DNA of 64,000 nucleotides from Scenedesmus sp. ARA3 (GCA_004335835.1 RWJK01001757.1:33514-97513); one strand, 5' to 3'. Shown: positions 1-12,588, numbered from the stretch's first letter. The notes: a model not told the origin generated them from the letters alone. A program made the numbers and translations.

Positions 1-7
1 CCCCCAC

Positions 8-153
8 CTGGCAGTCCTTGAGCGTGCAGCGCTCCTGTACCGCGGCGCCGCTGCAGATGATGCTGTTCTGCACGTGGCTGCCGTCTGCGATGCTGACGCC
101 GTCCATGAGCACGCAGCTGATCAGCTTCACGTTGGCGCCCAGCCTGGCGCGGT

Positions 154-210
<57 letters not shown>

Positions 211-2690
211 GCAGAAGCAGCAGCAATGCACTGCAGTCAAGCCACATACAGCATCCAGCAGTCGTAAGCCAAGGCATCTTGTGTGCAGTCCGCCCAGGCT
301 GCAGCCAGCATTGCAGCGGCCCAGTGGCGGCCAGCATGCCCAGGCCTGTGCACTTCTTGATGAGGCGCAGTGACCGGCTGCTGCTGCGACACCCCCATCC
401 CTGCACTCACTTGCAGTTGCGGCCCATCACGGTGCGCTTGACGCTGCTCTTGTCGCCGATCACGCAGTCCTCGCCCACGATGCACCAGGGGCCCACCTGC
501 AGCACACACACCAGCACCAGCGCAGGCAGCACCAGCTCAGCAGGCGCAGCCACATTGGCATCCGCGCAGTCACACAGCCTGCTGCAAGCCATATGCATAC
601 CGTGATGCTGCGCAGAATGCAATGCAGGCTCAGGCAGTGCTTCTTTGAGCAGCAATCTCGCTGCCACAACCCAGGGTGCTGCACCTCACAGCACCCCCCC
701 TGAGCACCCGCACCATGGCGTGGCCTTGGTGCCCAGGCTGACTGCACACACCCAACCACAAAGAGCAGCAGCACCAGCAGCAGCTGACAGCGACCCCCGC
801 TGAGCTGCCGACATGTGCAACAACACAAGCATGACCCCACAGCCAGCCAGCCAGCCAGCCAGCCGCACCGTGGCCTTGGTGCCCAGGCTGACTGATGGCG
901 GCACCACGTTGTCGTACTTGCTCACGCTCATGCCTGTCAGGTGCAGCGCAGTGTCGGCAGCAGCCACCTGCATGCACACGCAGCAGCAGACGGGCAGCAT
1001 GCAGGTGTTGAGGCAGCTGATGCTGCGGGGTGCAAGCGAGCCTTCATGAGCTGCAGTGCTGGCCGACCAAGTGTCTTGCGGGACGCAGCTTGCAGGGTAC
1101 GCAGCACTGCATGGCCTGCATTGGCCTCAGCAGTTGCTGCGTAGCCGCTTGCCGCCCAGGCGCTGCCAGCCAAGCTAGTGCTGCCAGCCAAGTGTTGCTG
1201 CTGCTGCTGCAGCAGCACCTCACCCACCTCCCTGTTGACGTCCCCATAAGCCTGCACCGTGTTGACGCGGGCGCAGTAATGGCCCTCAGGCACCAGGTAC
1301 ACGCCCACGCGCCCAGCGCGGCTGCTGGCAGCAGCGCTCCCGCTGTGGCTCAGCGCCATGAAGCCGTCACCAGGCATGGGCGGCTGCGCTGCTGCACCCC
1401 CGCCCTCGCCATCACCATCATTGCTACCTGCTGCTGCTGCTGCAGCAGCCTTGCTGCCTTGGCCGCCCGCCGCACCGCCGCTACCAGCAGCAGCAGCGCT
1501 ACTGCTGCTGTTGCCGGTACCACTGCCGGCTGCTGCGCCGCTGCTGCCGTCGCCGCCGTCTGCTGCTGCTGCTGGCATGCCTGCTGCTGTGAGTGATCCT
1601 GCTGAGGTGAGGCTGCCGAAGCTGCCCCCGGAGTGCTGCCTGCTCAGCAGCAGGAAGCTGCTGCCTGTGGCGCCGCCTGCTGCTGCGCCGCCCGCGCTAG
1701 CGCGGCCCGCGAAGCCGCCTGCTGCTGCTGCTGCCGGTTGGCTGTGCTTGAGCTGGTGTCGAGTGAGCCATGGGATGAAGTCCAGCTTGAGGCTGCTCAG
1801 GGCAGGCTTGGCCACCAGCAGCTTCAGCACAGACCTGACGCCAGCACGCAGCAGCAGGAAAAGAAGACAAGATTGTGAAACAGAGGCAAAAGCAGCATTC
1901 ATTGTCCACCAGCTTCAGCGCAGACCTGCAGCCTGCAGCAGCAGCATCAGTGGAAGTGATAACAGCCATTATTTCATGGTGGCAGTGGCGCTGGCAAGAG
2001 TGACAACAAGGCGGAGGCTGCCACCTTTTCAGCTGGCAAAGTACGCCCTGAACCAGGCCCCCTGTGCATCAACACCCGGCCGCCCCTCAACACCCCTTGC
2101 ACCCCAGCACTCAGCCGCTGGCTGCCCCCGACTTCCCACCAACACGCACGCCCACCTGCTGAGCACGTAGAGGTGCTGGTCCTGCAGGTCGCTGTGCAGC
2201 GTGACGCTGCCCACCGCCTGCACCGCGGCCAGGGGCAGCTGTATGTCTCGCAGCACCTCGGGGCTGCTGGCGGCAAACAGCAGCAGCTGCCTGCTGGGGT
2301 CCAGCCCCAGGTAGTCCACACCCTGGGGGGGGGGTATATGAAGGTAGGCAGGCAGGCAGGCAGGCAGGCACGAAGGCAGGCAGGCAGGCAGACACGAAGG
2401 CAGGCAAGCAGGCAGGCATTAGTTGCATGAGCTGGCAGAAGGACACTCAGAGTAGGTGTGGTTCGTTGCACTGGTGGCTAGGCAGCAGCACCAGTGGCGG
2501 AATGCAGCCCACGTGTTCAGCACAAGGTTGGCAGGCAGGCGGCACAGGACACACACAGGTGCAGCCCCACCCCTCCTCATCTGTGCTGCGTAGCTGCCCC
2601 CCACCTTGGGCGCCTTGCCCGGCTTGGTCTCAGCCGTGGGTGACGTCTTGCGCTTGCCAACCAGCACCGTGGCCAGCGCACCGCTGATCT

Positions 2691-2739
<49 letters not shown>

Positions 2740-4150
2740 TCGACCGACATCGCAAGGCACTGACTCAGAGGCGCCTGCCCATACACCCAAGCAACAACCT
2801 TCGTGCAGCGCACGCAAACTTCTGCTACCCAGCTGCTGCTGCCACCACCGCTGCTGCTGCTGCTGCTGCTGCTGCTGCGCCTCACACCTGGTGTGTCGCC
2901 ACCAGCGCCCGCAGCGGCAGGTCAGTGAGGATGTCGCCACTGGCCACCACCAGGCTCTCAGCGCTGACCTGGCCAGCCACCAGCCGCAGCGCGTCAGCAG
3001 TGCCGCACTCCTCAGGGACCGTTATAACGTTACATGACACGCCGCCCGCCGCCTCCTGCGCTGCCAGGTATGAGGCCATGCTGCTGGACACTGCCTCGCC
3101 TATGGCCACCTGCAGCACGCAGCACGCAGCAGCAGGGCAGCAACACGGAGCTGAGTCGTGCCACTGGGTGCTCCCTTCAGCAGCTGCTGCTACTGCCACG
3201 TGGCAGTGAAAGGCACCACGAAATGCAGCAACCGGCCTGCCCCAGTACAACAGCAACTGACATGTTGAGTTACAGCTGCTGATATCTCAGGGGCGCACTG
3301 ACTGGGCTTGCATGCATGCCGCCAAGGCCAGCATGTGCGCTGGCCACAGCTGCTGGCCCCTCGCCGCAGACCACCAGCAGCCGCTTAGCACTGCACTGTG
3401 ATTGCTGCCTGCGGTGCGTGCCTGCACTGCTTGCTGGTGATGCGTGGACAGACACAGCTGCCACATGCACGCCTACGTGCGCAGCCTGGCTGCGCTGCTG
3501 CAGCTTGCAGCTCAGCCGCCAGCTTGCAGGAAGCACAGGGACATGCCAAGCACCTCAGAGCAACTGCATGCTGCTGCAGAGCAACTGCAGGCTGCTGCTG
3601 CTGTGACTTCATCAGTCCAGTGCTGCTACACAGTTTGAGGCTGCAGCTGTGCCACGCACTGCACTGCCCTCCCAATGCTGCGTGCTGCACAGTGCCCTCA
3701 GGCGCACCAGTGCTCCTGCTGCTGCTGCAACACACTCCAATGCTTAGCTGCTGCAGAGCTGTACTGAAGCCTTGCGGTAGCATACACAGCTGCACACATG
3801 TTGGTCCTGTCTGCTGCTGCTGCTGCTGCCGCGCACCACGATGCAGCTCTTGATGCCGGCCTCAGCCAGGTTGCGCAGCGGGTAGCTGATCAGCGGCCTG
3901 CCCCCTACAGGCAGCATCGCCTTCACGGTGCCTGCAGGCGGCCGGCAGAGCCACACCGGCCAGGTGCTCTGAGGGGAAAGCATGCAGAGCTGCGCGCATG
4001 CTGCAGCAGGCGACCAAGGCACTACAGTTGCTGTTGCTGCTGCCTGATGCTGTTGTTGCTGCCACCAGCCATACCTGCTGAGGTGAGTGGGTATAAGCGT
4101 TTGCATTCTCCTCCAGCAAGGATAACTACTTGAAAGTCTTGGCCAGGCAT
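8..4150 (-). CDS. EIF2B3: Translation initiation factor eIF2B subunit gamma (3' part beyond window)
   Basis: This is the gamma subunit of eIF2B, the guanine-nucleotide exchange factor that recharges eIF2 with GTP in the cytosol. The start ATG at 4150 opens a nucleotidyltransferase-like fold with FQVVILAGGECKRLYPLT. It is followed by a conserved KAMLPVGGRPLISYPL stretch, then VITVPEECGTADALR and VVASGDILTDLPL. The C-terminal hexapeptide-repeat beta helix is visible (VGPWCIVGEDCVIGDKSSVK, then VKLISCVLMDG and IICSGAAVQ). Proposed exons, in transcript order: 4150-4075, 3931-3837, 3109-2888, 2688-2605, 2322-2156, 1834-1224, 933-869, 496-411, 143-8, ending at a GT donor at the window edge. The 1834-1224 exon carries a long Ala/Gly/Ser insert between the two domains, unusual for the family. 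The donor of exon 2 is the least certain. The gene is divergent from the HtrA gene. Confidence 0.85.
143..225. repeat. (CAG)n tract upstream of eIF2B gamma last visible exon
   Basis: An uninterrupted run of about 16 GCA/CAG triplets, then interrupted CAG/AAG units. On the coding (minus) strand this is (CTG)n and sits directly upstream of the acceptor used by the exon starting at 143. It is intronic, so the polyGln reading on the plus strand is not a protein. Confidence 0.8.
718..749 (-). repeat. Copy of the 3' end of the eIF2B gamma exon 933-869
   Basis: A nearly identical 25-30 bp segment occurs at 868-898, where it encodes the VSLGTKAT exon end, and again at 718-749 inside the following intron, about 150 bp away. 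The copy lacks the rest of the exon. It is read as an exon-end duplication. Confidence 0.75.
2339..2422. repeat. Tetranucleotide (GGCA/AGGC)n microsatellite
   Basis: About 80 bp of aggc/ggca units, interrupted by acgaagg and agacacg variants, within an eIF2B gamma intron just upstream (coding sense) of the exon starting at 2322. No function is inferred. Confidence 0.85.
2690..2737. repeat. (CAG)n tract at splice acceptor in eIF2B gamma
   Basis: About 15 CAG triplets, reading (CTG)n on the coding minus strand and ending exactly in the CTGCAG acceptor of the exon beginning at 2688. A second CTG-rich block lies slightly further upstream (about 2850-2880). Confidence 0.8.
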
Positions 4151-4636
4151 TGCTGCATGCCCTGCTGTCGTGCTGTAGTTGCTGCTACACTGCAGGATCG
4201 CACTGTGTAACCTTGACGTGGCTCCAGCTCTCATGAAAGCATTGAGTGTATGCCTTAAACGCTGTCAGAAGCGTCGAGTCGTGTAATCTAGCGGAGTTCA
4301 AGGTGGTGGGCCAGTGCATTGTAACACACACTGACATGGCGAACCCTTGCCTGTTGCAACAGAAGGCAACGCATTGGGTTGTGTTTGCTTCATGGTTGCT
4401 AATGACTTGCTTCAAACTTTGCTGTCTGCTTCCCTCTGGTTTGTCAGCAGGGACGCTCCATCTGTCCGCAGCAAGTCCCGGTCCCTGGCACCATCTATCT
4501 ACACCACCTTGATCTATTGTGTTGCCTTGTGCTGCTGGTAACCTCCTGCTGTTCACCGAGTTGTGCCAGAGCATCAGGAGCACGTGCTCACTGCACCTCT
4601 GTGGCTCGCCCATTATGCCTTCCTGTTTTTCTAGCC
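4151..4636. promoter_or_regulatory. Shared upstream region of divergent eIF2B gamma and HtrA genes
   Basis: The two start codons (4150 minus and 4637 plus) point away from each other across 486 bp. No coding frame is recognisable and the stretch is less repeat-rich than its surroundings. It is inferred to hold both 5' UTRs and a bidirectional promoter; no individual element is identified. Confidence 0.5.
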
Positions 4637-7600
4637 ATGCATAAAAGCTTAATCTTTGGGCTGCTGGGGCTCGGGCGTCACAGGCTGCGAGCTGGCAACT
4701 GCAGCAGGACCCTGTGCCAGTCCAGCTCAGCATCATCTGGCCAGGCAGCCTGCCAGGAAGCAGCAACAGCAGCACCACCAGCAGCATCCGCATCAGCACC
4801 AAGGCAGCTGCTCAGCCCTCCTCATGGCAGGCGCTACCTGCCTGCAGCTGTGCTATCGCAGCTGGCCCCCCAGGCACTGCCTGCTGCAGCAGCGTCGGTG
4901 GTGGCCCTGCAGCGGCAGGGCTGTGTGAGCATCACAGTGCAGTGCAGCCCAACTGCGGCCGGCACTCAAATATTGGTGAGTATGATTACGTGTGTAAGGA
5001 AACTTACAGCTGCCTGTGCCAGCAGTGCCCCTGCACAGTCACCAAGGCAGCTGGCAGCAGCACAGGAAGCGGGTGCATGACGTGGTCCTGGCACGCGTGT
5101 GCATAATCATATCACTGCAGCCTGCAGACCCTTGCTGTCTGGCTGCGGTGGAACCCTGCTACATTTGAGCATTACAGGGCAGAGAGCAGCTCTTGTCATG
5201 GCTCAGTCCCAGTCACTTATCACAGCGACAGTAGAGGCGCTCAACTGCCACCGTTGCTGAACACGTCTGAATTCATACACCCTGATGCACTCCTCAATCC
5301 AGGTCATCAATGGCGCTGCCAGCGGCGGCAGCAGCAGCAGCGGCAGTGCAGGCAGCAAGGCTGCAGCAGCTCTCAGCAGCACAGCGACTGCAGCAGCGGC
5401 GGGCGCCTGGCCCACGCTGCCCACCTGGCTGTTTGGCTTTGCCTGCGGCAGCGCAGCAGCAAGTGCCATGGCTTACAACTATCTCAAGCCACAGCCTGCT
5501 GCTGCAGCAGATGGCGGCAGCTGGCACAGCTTGGCCCGCTACTCTGCCCTGGCACATGGTGCCAGCAGCAGCAGCGGCAGCAGTCAGTTGTTGAGCAGCA
5601 GACTCACAGACATCAGCTTTCCCGGTAGTGACAGCAGCAGCCACACAACACAGGACAGTAGCAGCAGCAGCAGCAGCTGGAGCAACAGTTTGCTGGGCAG
5701 CATGTCTGCAGGGCTGGGCTACCTGCAGCAGCTGAGCAGGCTAGGCGCGGCATCAGCACACGGTGAGCGCAGCGCGCCGGGTGGCCAGCTTGCAGTGCTG
5801 CACTTCAGCTTTTTCTTGTGCAAACACCGTCAACATAACATCATTGGCACTCGTAGTTTGGTGGGCCCAGTTCATGCTGTGGCAGAAGTGGCTTGTTGAG
5901 AACATCCCACCTGCACAGCAGCATTGCTAGACCATGCGGATCATGCCTTGCGCATTTCGCTTGCTTATGGCATACATCAGCCACCTGTGCTGCTGCCTGC
6001 CTGCCGCACGTCTCCCACAGCTTCCACGGTGCCCTACCCTGACAGCAGGCTGCTGCCCACCCCCTGGGAGCAGCAGGGCCAGCCAGGCAGCAGCAGCATT
6101 GCAGGGCCAGCAGCAGCAGCAGCAGGCAGCAATGACGGCGATGCAGTGCTGATGCGCAGCAGCATCAGCGCTGCCGCTGCTGCTGCGGGGCCTGCCGTGG
6201 TGCACCTGGTGGCAGCAGGCGCGGCGCGTGGGCCAGCAGCAGCAGCAGCAGCGGGGCTGGGCCCTGGCTGGGCCGACGGCAGGTGGGCTGATGATGCTGA
6301 CATGTGTCAAAAACATGATACGGCCCAAGCCGCAGCACCGTGCATTCGTGCATCGCTGCGTTGTGTGCATTGTGCTAGCTGTTAAGTGGTGTGCTCAGGG
6401 CATGCATGTTGCTGCCAGCAGGCTGCGCTGGTGCACTCGGCAGCAGCGCGGCGTCTTGCAGGTCACCCATGTGCTGATGTCTTTTACAATGCAACACGGC
6501 CTATTTGTATGTCTCTTAATTAGTGATTGCTTCCTGCCCCTGCAGGGCCCAGGGCAGCGGCTTCATCTACGACCCGCGCGGCTTCATCCTCACCAACGCC
6601 CACGTTGTGCTGGGCACGCCCCCAGCAGCAGCATTGGCGGCAGCCACAGCCGCCACGCGCTGGCCACAGCAGCAGCAGCAGCAGCAGCGACACACCAGCA
6701 CCAGCCTGCGGCCACAGCCAGCCAGCAGCAGCAGCAGCAGCAGCAACCCCTCAGCAGCAGCAGCAGCAGGGGGTGTGTCGGCTGGCGGGCTGCGTGTGCA
6801 CCTTGCTGACGGGCGCGTGCTGCCGGGGCGGCTGGTGGCGCTGGACGCAGCCTCTGACCTGGCAGTGGTGGCGGTGGATGCGCCACAGCCGCTGCCCTGC
6901 GCACGCCTGGGCGACTCACACAGGTGCATGGTAGTGCAGCAGCGCAGGTGGTGGCAGCTGTGGCACTCCATGTGGGACCAGTGCAGAACGGCTGCCAGGT
7001 TGGGCCGAAAGTGAGCACAGGAGTTGTGCAAACTACTTGCACATCATGTACTGATTCGGTGAAGTGCGGCACCTCATGTTTCTCCCTGGCTTGTGGCTCG
7101 CCCTGCTCCCTGCTGCTGCTGCGTCTGCGGCCCAGGCTGCGTGTGGGCGAGTGGGTGGTGGCGCTGGGCAGCCCGCTGCTGCTGCGGCAGAGCGTGACCG
7201 CGGGCATCGTGAGCGCTGTGGCGCGCCAGGGCAGCGAGCTGGGCCTGGCCAGCCCCCGCACCGAGTTCATACAAACCGACGCAGCCATTAACGTGGGCAA
7301 CAGGTGGGCGAGGTGCCAGGGCATAAGCTGCAGTGCAAGCTTGCTTATGTTTTCCTTCATTCACTTTAAGAAGTGCCTTCCACATGCCTGGTTGCCATCC
7401 AGCTTCATTGTCGGAGAGATGTGATTGTCGCCGATGTGTTCATGTTCTGCCGTCGGCACCCTACCTGTCCCCTGCCTGCAAATGTCCTGCCTGGCTGCGT
7501 GCATGCCCTGCTTCTGCTTGCACTCTACTAGCCTGCAGCCTGTGGCAACACCTGCTGCTGTGCTGCTGCTGCTGCCATCGCTGCGACTGCCCGCTCCCCC

Positions 7601-7739
7601 TCATCGCGCAGCGGCGGCCCGCTTGTGAACCTGGATGGCGAGGTGGTGGGCATGAACAACATTTATTGTGCAACTTTACCTGCCGCATGCGGGAGCTGTA
7701 CCTGCCCGTAGTGAGCTTGATCCTATTCTGCTCAATATG

Positions 7740-7777
<38 letters not shown>

Positions 7778-9008
7778 ACCCTCTGCTGTCTCCCCTCATC
7801 AATGCAGCGGCGGCCCGTTGGTGAACCTGGATGGCGAGGTGGTGGGCATGAACAACATGAAGGCGGCGGCTGCGGATGGCGTCAGCTTTGCAATCCCCAT
7901 GCACACCATCCAGGAGCTGCTCTCCGAGATCGCACGGTGAGCCGCAGCGCAATAGAAGGGGCCCCGGGGGGCGGGGACCGGGGGAGAGGGGCGGGCTGCG
8001 CATGGTGCTGAGGTTGTAGGGGGTGGGGAAACGGGGCAGCACATGGCTGGCTGCAAGACAGGCAGGCATGCAGGCAGCTGCTGCAGCAGCCAGTCGCTGC
8101 AACCTGCACAGGGCACATGTGTGCAGCGAGCAATGTGCGGTTTGCTTATGCGGCTGTGCGCGCCGCGGCTTGGATCCGCAAGCGTCGTGTATAATGTGGC
8201 GACTGACGTCGTGCTGCTGCTGCTGCTGGGTGCAGGCATGGTCGTGTGCTGCGGCCCTACGTGGGCATCACCATGGCTGAGGTGGCGGCCAGCCGCATGG
8301 CACAGCTGCGGGAGGCGTGCCCAGGTGAGTTTCAGGCAGGTGCCTAGGTGGGCCCACAAGGCCCGGTGCAGCACGCACGTGATGCCTTGCAGCGGGCAAG
8401 CAGTGCAGTATGCGAGGTAGAGGATATGTAACTACCTTTTTTCAAGATAGAGGTTGTTGCACATGGTATGAAGAGGTGCAGACTCGTGTGCCACTGTGAC
8501 TGGCGTTGACAGCCTACTTCCCAACGCTTCCCGACACACACGCACAAGCTGGCATGCAACGATGCCTGCCGCGCCCGCTCCTGCCTTTTCTCTGCGACCT
8601 CTCCTCATCTCTGCTCCTGCACCTCCCTACCCCCCCCNCCCCGCCCACACACACACCCCAGACTTCCCGCCTGGCGTGGCAGCAGGCATCGTGGTGACGC
8701 GCGTGGCCCCCGGCAGCCCCGCAGCAGCAGCAGGCCTGCGCGAGGATGACGTCATCGTGGCGGCAGCAGCACCAGGCAGCGCCCCGGGGCAGCTGGGGGG
8801 GCCCGCAGGCCTCAGCGTGGCTGACCTGGCTGACGCGCTGCGAGATGCAATCGGCGGCAGCCTGGATCTGGTAGTGGTGAGGGAGCAGCGGCAGCAGCAG
8901 CAACAGGTGGCAGGGGCAGCAGCGGCAGCGCAGAGTGGGGCAGGCAGCAGCAGCAGGTATGTGTACGTGACTCTGACGGTGAGGCCTGTGGAAGCGCCTT
9001 CAAGTTAG
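4637..9008 (+). CDS. HtrA/Deg-type serine protease with PDZ domain, probably mitochondrial
   Basis: An ATP-independent trypsin-like protease of the DegP/HtrA family. Proposed exons: 4637-4975, 5303-5762, 6021-6282, 6546-6923, 7136-7303, 7808-7936, 8236-8324, 8662-9008; all phases agree and give 723 aa. The catalytic triad is visible: His in ILTNAHVV, Asp in AASDLAVV and Ser in [12 protein letters not shown]. The serine codon is split by an intron (AG|C). A C-terminal PDZ domain follows ([28 protein letters not shown]). The Arg/Ser-rich, acid-poor N-terminus ([20 protein letters not shown]) suggests an organelle-targeting peptide, and a hydrophobic stretch [17 protein letters not shown] could be a membrane anchor as in Deg14/HtrA2. 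The Ala/Ser/Gln-rich linkers make it longer than usual. A truncated copy of the catalytic-Ser exon precedes the real one. Confidence 0.88.
7612..7662 (+). repeat. Decoy copy of the HtrA catalytic-serine exon start
   Basis: Fifty-one bases matching 7808-7858 with two mismatches, preceded by a similar pyrimidine-rich acceptor ending in CAG. Spliced in, it would encode [17 protein letters not shown] and then run into a stop near 7711, losing the PDZ region. It is read as an internal tandem duplication inside the intron. Confidence 0.85.
7740..7779 (+). repeat. (CTG)n tract upstream of HtrA exon 6
   Basis: About 12 CTG triplets on the coding strand, roughly 30 bp upstream of the acceptor at 7807. 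It belongs to the same CTG-before-acceptor pattern seen elsewhere in the window. Confidence 0.8.
8638..8638. other. Ambiguous base (n)
   Basis: A single undetermined base within a C-rich run in the last HtrA intron. It does not affect the coding model. Confidence 0.99.
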
Positions 9009-10957
9009 GCTGGGCGCGGCCAGAGGCTGGCAGTGTAGGACAGAGCAGCGCAGCGCAGGGCGGATGGGTGGCTGCAGTCCTTGCAGCAGAGTAGCGTATG
9101 TTCAGCAGGAGTGGCGTGCACCAGCAGTGTGACCAGCACCGTAGCAGTAGCCGATGGAGCAGCAGCCGTAACGACCAGCCGGGCTGCACTGGTCAGCATC
9201 TGAAGGACTGTCTGTTGATAAAAGAAGCACTGTCTGTTGTCTTGGCGTTGCCATTGCTTTTAGCTAGTTGCGCTCAGCCAGGGAGACGAGTTTCTGTTAA
9301 TCAGGGAGGTGCACCGGCACTTGCTTGGGCTGGCAGGTGGTAAGCAAGCTGCTGCAGCACTGTGTGCTGTACTTGTTGCTCGATTGCAGCCGAGTGCGTG
9401 CGGCGTAGTGCATGGATATCTGTGAGTATGTGCTCAATGGGCTGTGTGCCGGCTAGTGTAGCTGCACCACCTGGGCTCGTGCATGCGACTCATGGATGCT
9501 CACTACTCCTCAGTGCTGCAATAGCGCAGCTGTATTGGCGGCTGGTGCAGCGACCGTAGGCAGGCGTGCTGTGTATGCTGTGTTGCAATCAGGGCTCTAC
9601 CAAGGCCTTGCTGTTGGCACTGCCTGCCTCTTGTACTCGAGTTTAGTGTACTGGAGTTTATGCATGAGGCAGATGGTCAGGGCACATGCGTATAGTTCCT
9701 TTTGTAGGCATGCCGCCTACCCATCACGGCTGCACCTTCTAAGTGTTGCCTTCAGGAAGCCACATGTGCTTTCGGAATAGTCATTTTGACCAAAGCAGTT
9801 CCACCAGGGTGTTGGTTTTTGGCAAAGGGATGCCTGCTTGCTGCAGCAACCAGTTTAAGCATTTGCCTATTTAGTATTGCCCAGCTGGTGCTGGCAGCTC
9901 ATCCTGACGTGTGGTGTTGGCGGCTGCCGCTCGTTCTATCACTGTGTGTGTTATTGTGCGCTGGCATGGTTGCTTTGGTGCGTAGTGTGCCAGCCACAGG
10001 TGTTGACAGAGCGATTGGTGTGTTGGGACTGTTGAAGGGCCTTGAAAGCGTATGCTGCAGGTATTGCCTAGCGCGCGTTGTGCTGCTAAACCTTCAGCAT
10101 AAAAGTTACAGGTGCTTCTTTGTTATCTGCAGTTTGTTTGTGCATCGGACAACGAAACATTCAGCGCTGAGCGTGAACACCTTGGTCGCTATGTTTTACA
10201 CATTGCATTTCCATGTTTGGGTGCCGCGCAACCCTGTGTGCACAGGGCGCGTGCCATGCGCGTAGCGCGCCGGCCTGGCGGGGCGTGTACTACAGTAGTA
10301 GCCGCTGTGCCTATTGTTATTGGCAGGCTGCAAGTTTGTCTACACAGCTGGTGATGCCGTCATGTCAAGTGCTTACTACTTGCACGCGGATCTGTAACGT
10401 GTTCACATTCGTTCACATCATAATGTGCACGCCTGCCGCACATGCAAGTCCTGCTGCTTGAAGCAGCCTGAGGGTGATCACCTCATGAGCCTGTCTGCGG
10501 CACCAGTTGCATGATCTTGTAGCGTACCGACTGGACGAGGCAGCGCTGAAAGATTGTAGTCACATGTACGACGACGCTTTTAATTGAGTGGATAGCGCTT
10601 GCTACGTTCCCGTCGGCACGCACCCCTAAAGTGCGAGGTAGTAGGGTTTGACCCTAAGAGAACACAGCACTTATCAAGCACAGCCCAGTTAACTGGCTAA
10701 CTATTCCAATAAAATAGGCTAAGTGTATAAATGAACAAGTCTGAGCGGTTTTTCAATGCTGTAAGCACAGAAGGGCACTGCTGCTGCTACATTTCGTTCC
10801 TTTACTCGACTAAATGGCTAGCTTGACACTTTCTAGAGTGGTAGAGCAAGCCAAAAAGGCGGCAAGGCACGAGCAGGTGGCTTGATGGAGCCTGCAACCA
10901 CCCTAGGTCCCCAGGCAGAGTCGCTGCTACACTGGGGTCTGATGCACTTGCCAAATC
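9009..10957. other. Non-coding stretch between HtrA and EF-hand genes
   Basis: No recognisable coding exon. From about 9200 to 10500 the plus strand is G/T-rich and almost free of CAG repeats, which fits a long 3' UTR or 3' flank of the HtrA gene. Around 10680-10740 it becomes A/T-rich (including aataaaat), which may mark the boundary with the next gene's upstream region. Confidence 0.5.
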
Positions 10958-12588
10958 ATGATTGTGCAGGACAGCAGCAGCAGAACTCTGTCCAGCCAAG
11001 ACATAGAGGCAGCATGGAGCATCCTCTGCCCCAATGGTGCGGCGTTTATTGCATCCACTGAACACCCTGCAAAGGGCCTTGCCTGCCTGCATCATCCAGC
11101 TGTTGCACACACAGCAGCTCTCCACACACATGCTGTGCACGACTCCTGCAAGCATGCAGTGCTGCAAGTGCACGCGTATGAAGCTGCACGCCATACACAT
11201 GCTTGCAGGGCGCAGCCTGTGCCGTGCCGAGGCTGAGGCGCTGCTGCAGAGCTTCTACCCGGGCAAGCTGGGCCCCAAGCAGCTGCGCAGCCTGGTGCCC
11301 CCTGGCGGCATCAGCTGCGAGTGGCTGGCGCAGCTGCTGGTGGAGATGCCGCTGGCACAGGTGCACTGACATTGATGAAACAGCATGCCAGCAGCTGGTG
11401 CTTGCATGCAGCATGCCAGTTATCTGTGTCCTGGCAACAGCAGCAGCAAGAGCAACAACAGCAGTACAAAGCATCCAACGTGGGCATGGGGATCATGCGT
11501 GTCCATATGAACGCTTAACGCCACACCGTTGTCACGATGGCGTGCGCTCATGTCCACTGTCGTGCTCAGCTGCAGCTCCGGGCGTCCGCTGCTGCCTGCA
11601 GGGTGTCGACGTGTGCAGCCAGGCCTTTAGCGTGCTGGACCCAGCTAAAAATGGCGCAGCAGACATGGCCACACTGAAGCGATTCATGAAGCAGCTGCAC
11701 AACATTGAGGTGGGTCAGCTTTCAGCATTATACTTGGTTCTTTGGAATGCAGGGGCCGTGAAATTGTCTGATTTGGACTGCGTGTACGCTGGCTTGACGC
11801 AGCACCTGCTGTCTGTCACATCTGTGCATGCCTGGCCAGTGAACCATACCTCCTGGTCTGTAGGGCAGCGTGCAGTGCTGCACAACAAGCACAGCAACTG
11901 CGCACACTATGGTGCAGCAGTTGTTGTAAGTGTGAGGCAGTCACAACCGCCTGCCAAATGAAATTCCAAGCCAACAGTAGTTTTGCTGGTGTGTGCCTTT
12001 GTGAGCTGCTGCTGCTGCTGCTGCTGCTCCCGCTGCTTGTGTCGCGCAGCTTAGCGAGGGCGAGCTGTTGATGCTGCAGCAAGTGGCCGACACTGACATG
12101 GACGGCGCCATCTCACTTGACGTGCGTGGACGGGGCGGGAAGGGTGCCGCAGCGCTGTGCGCCAGCAGCAGCTCTGCAGGTGCTAGGCCCTGGGCAGCAA
12201 TGCCCGCTTTCTGAGGCTTGGCAGTTGCTAGTGCGACTCCACGGCAGGCATGCTGGATGACGCTGTCGTGCTGCTGCGCAGCGGCATTCCAGCGGGGAGG
12301 AAGCTGCTCGTTGCACAGCTGCAACTGATCCGCTGGCGTGCTATCCGATGTCGTTCATCATGGCTGCATTTATGCAGCTGCCACTGCTGTGTGCTGGCAA
12401 CATTGCACTCCAGGTTGTTGTTTGTATCAAACTTTTCAGTCTCACGTGGGCAAGTCCCCTGCCTGCGCATGTCTCTGCTGCTGCAGGACTTCCGGGTGCT
12501 GTTCAGCAGGCAGCAGGCGGCGCCACTGGCAGCCCCTGCCCCAGCATGCAGCCTACAGCCTTCAGCACCAGCTGCTGACTCCAGTTGA
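10958..12588 (+). CDS. EF-hand (calmodulin-like) calcium-binding protein
   Basis: Proposed exons 10958-11036, 11209-11360, 11602-11709, 12050-12121 and 12487-12588 join in phase to a 170-aa protein. The only canonical calcium-binding loop is the last one, DTDMDGAISLDDF, split by an intron between the two final Asp codons. An earlier loop, DPAKNGAADMATLKRF, keeps the spacing but has lost several ligands, and the first region (LCPNGRSLCRAEAEALLQSF) is more degenerate. The size and paired helix-loop-helix layout resemble calmodulin-like or centrin-like proteins. The tail after the last EF hand is Ala/Pro/Ser-rich. The partner is unknown. The start was chosen as the first ATG in the open frame; an upstream exon cannot be excluded. 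Confidence 0.72.

Noticed and set aside
18..605. Plus-strand open frames with long Ser or Gln runs
   Set aside because: They are antisense to eIF2B gamma exons and their runs come from the intronic CAG tract.
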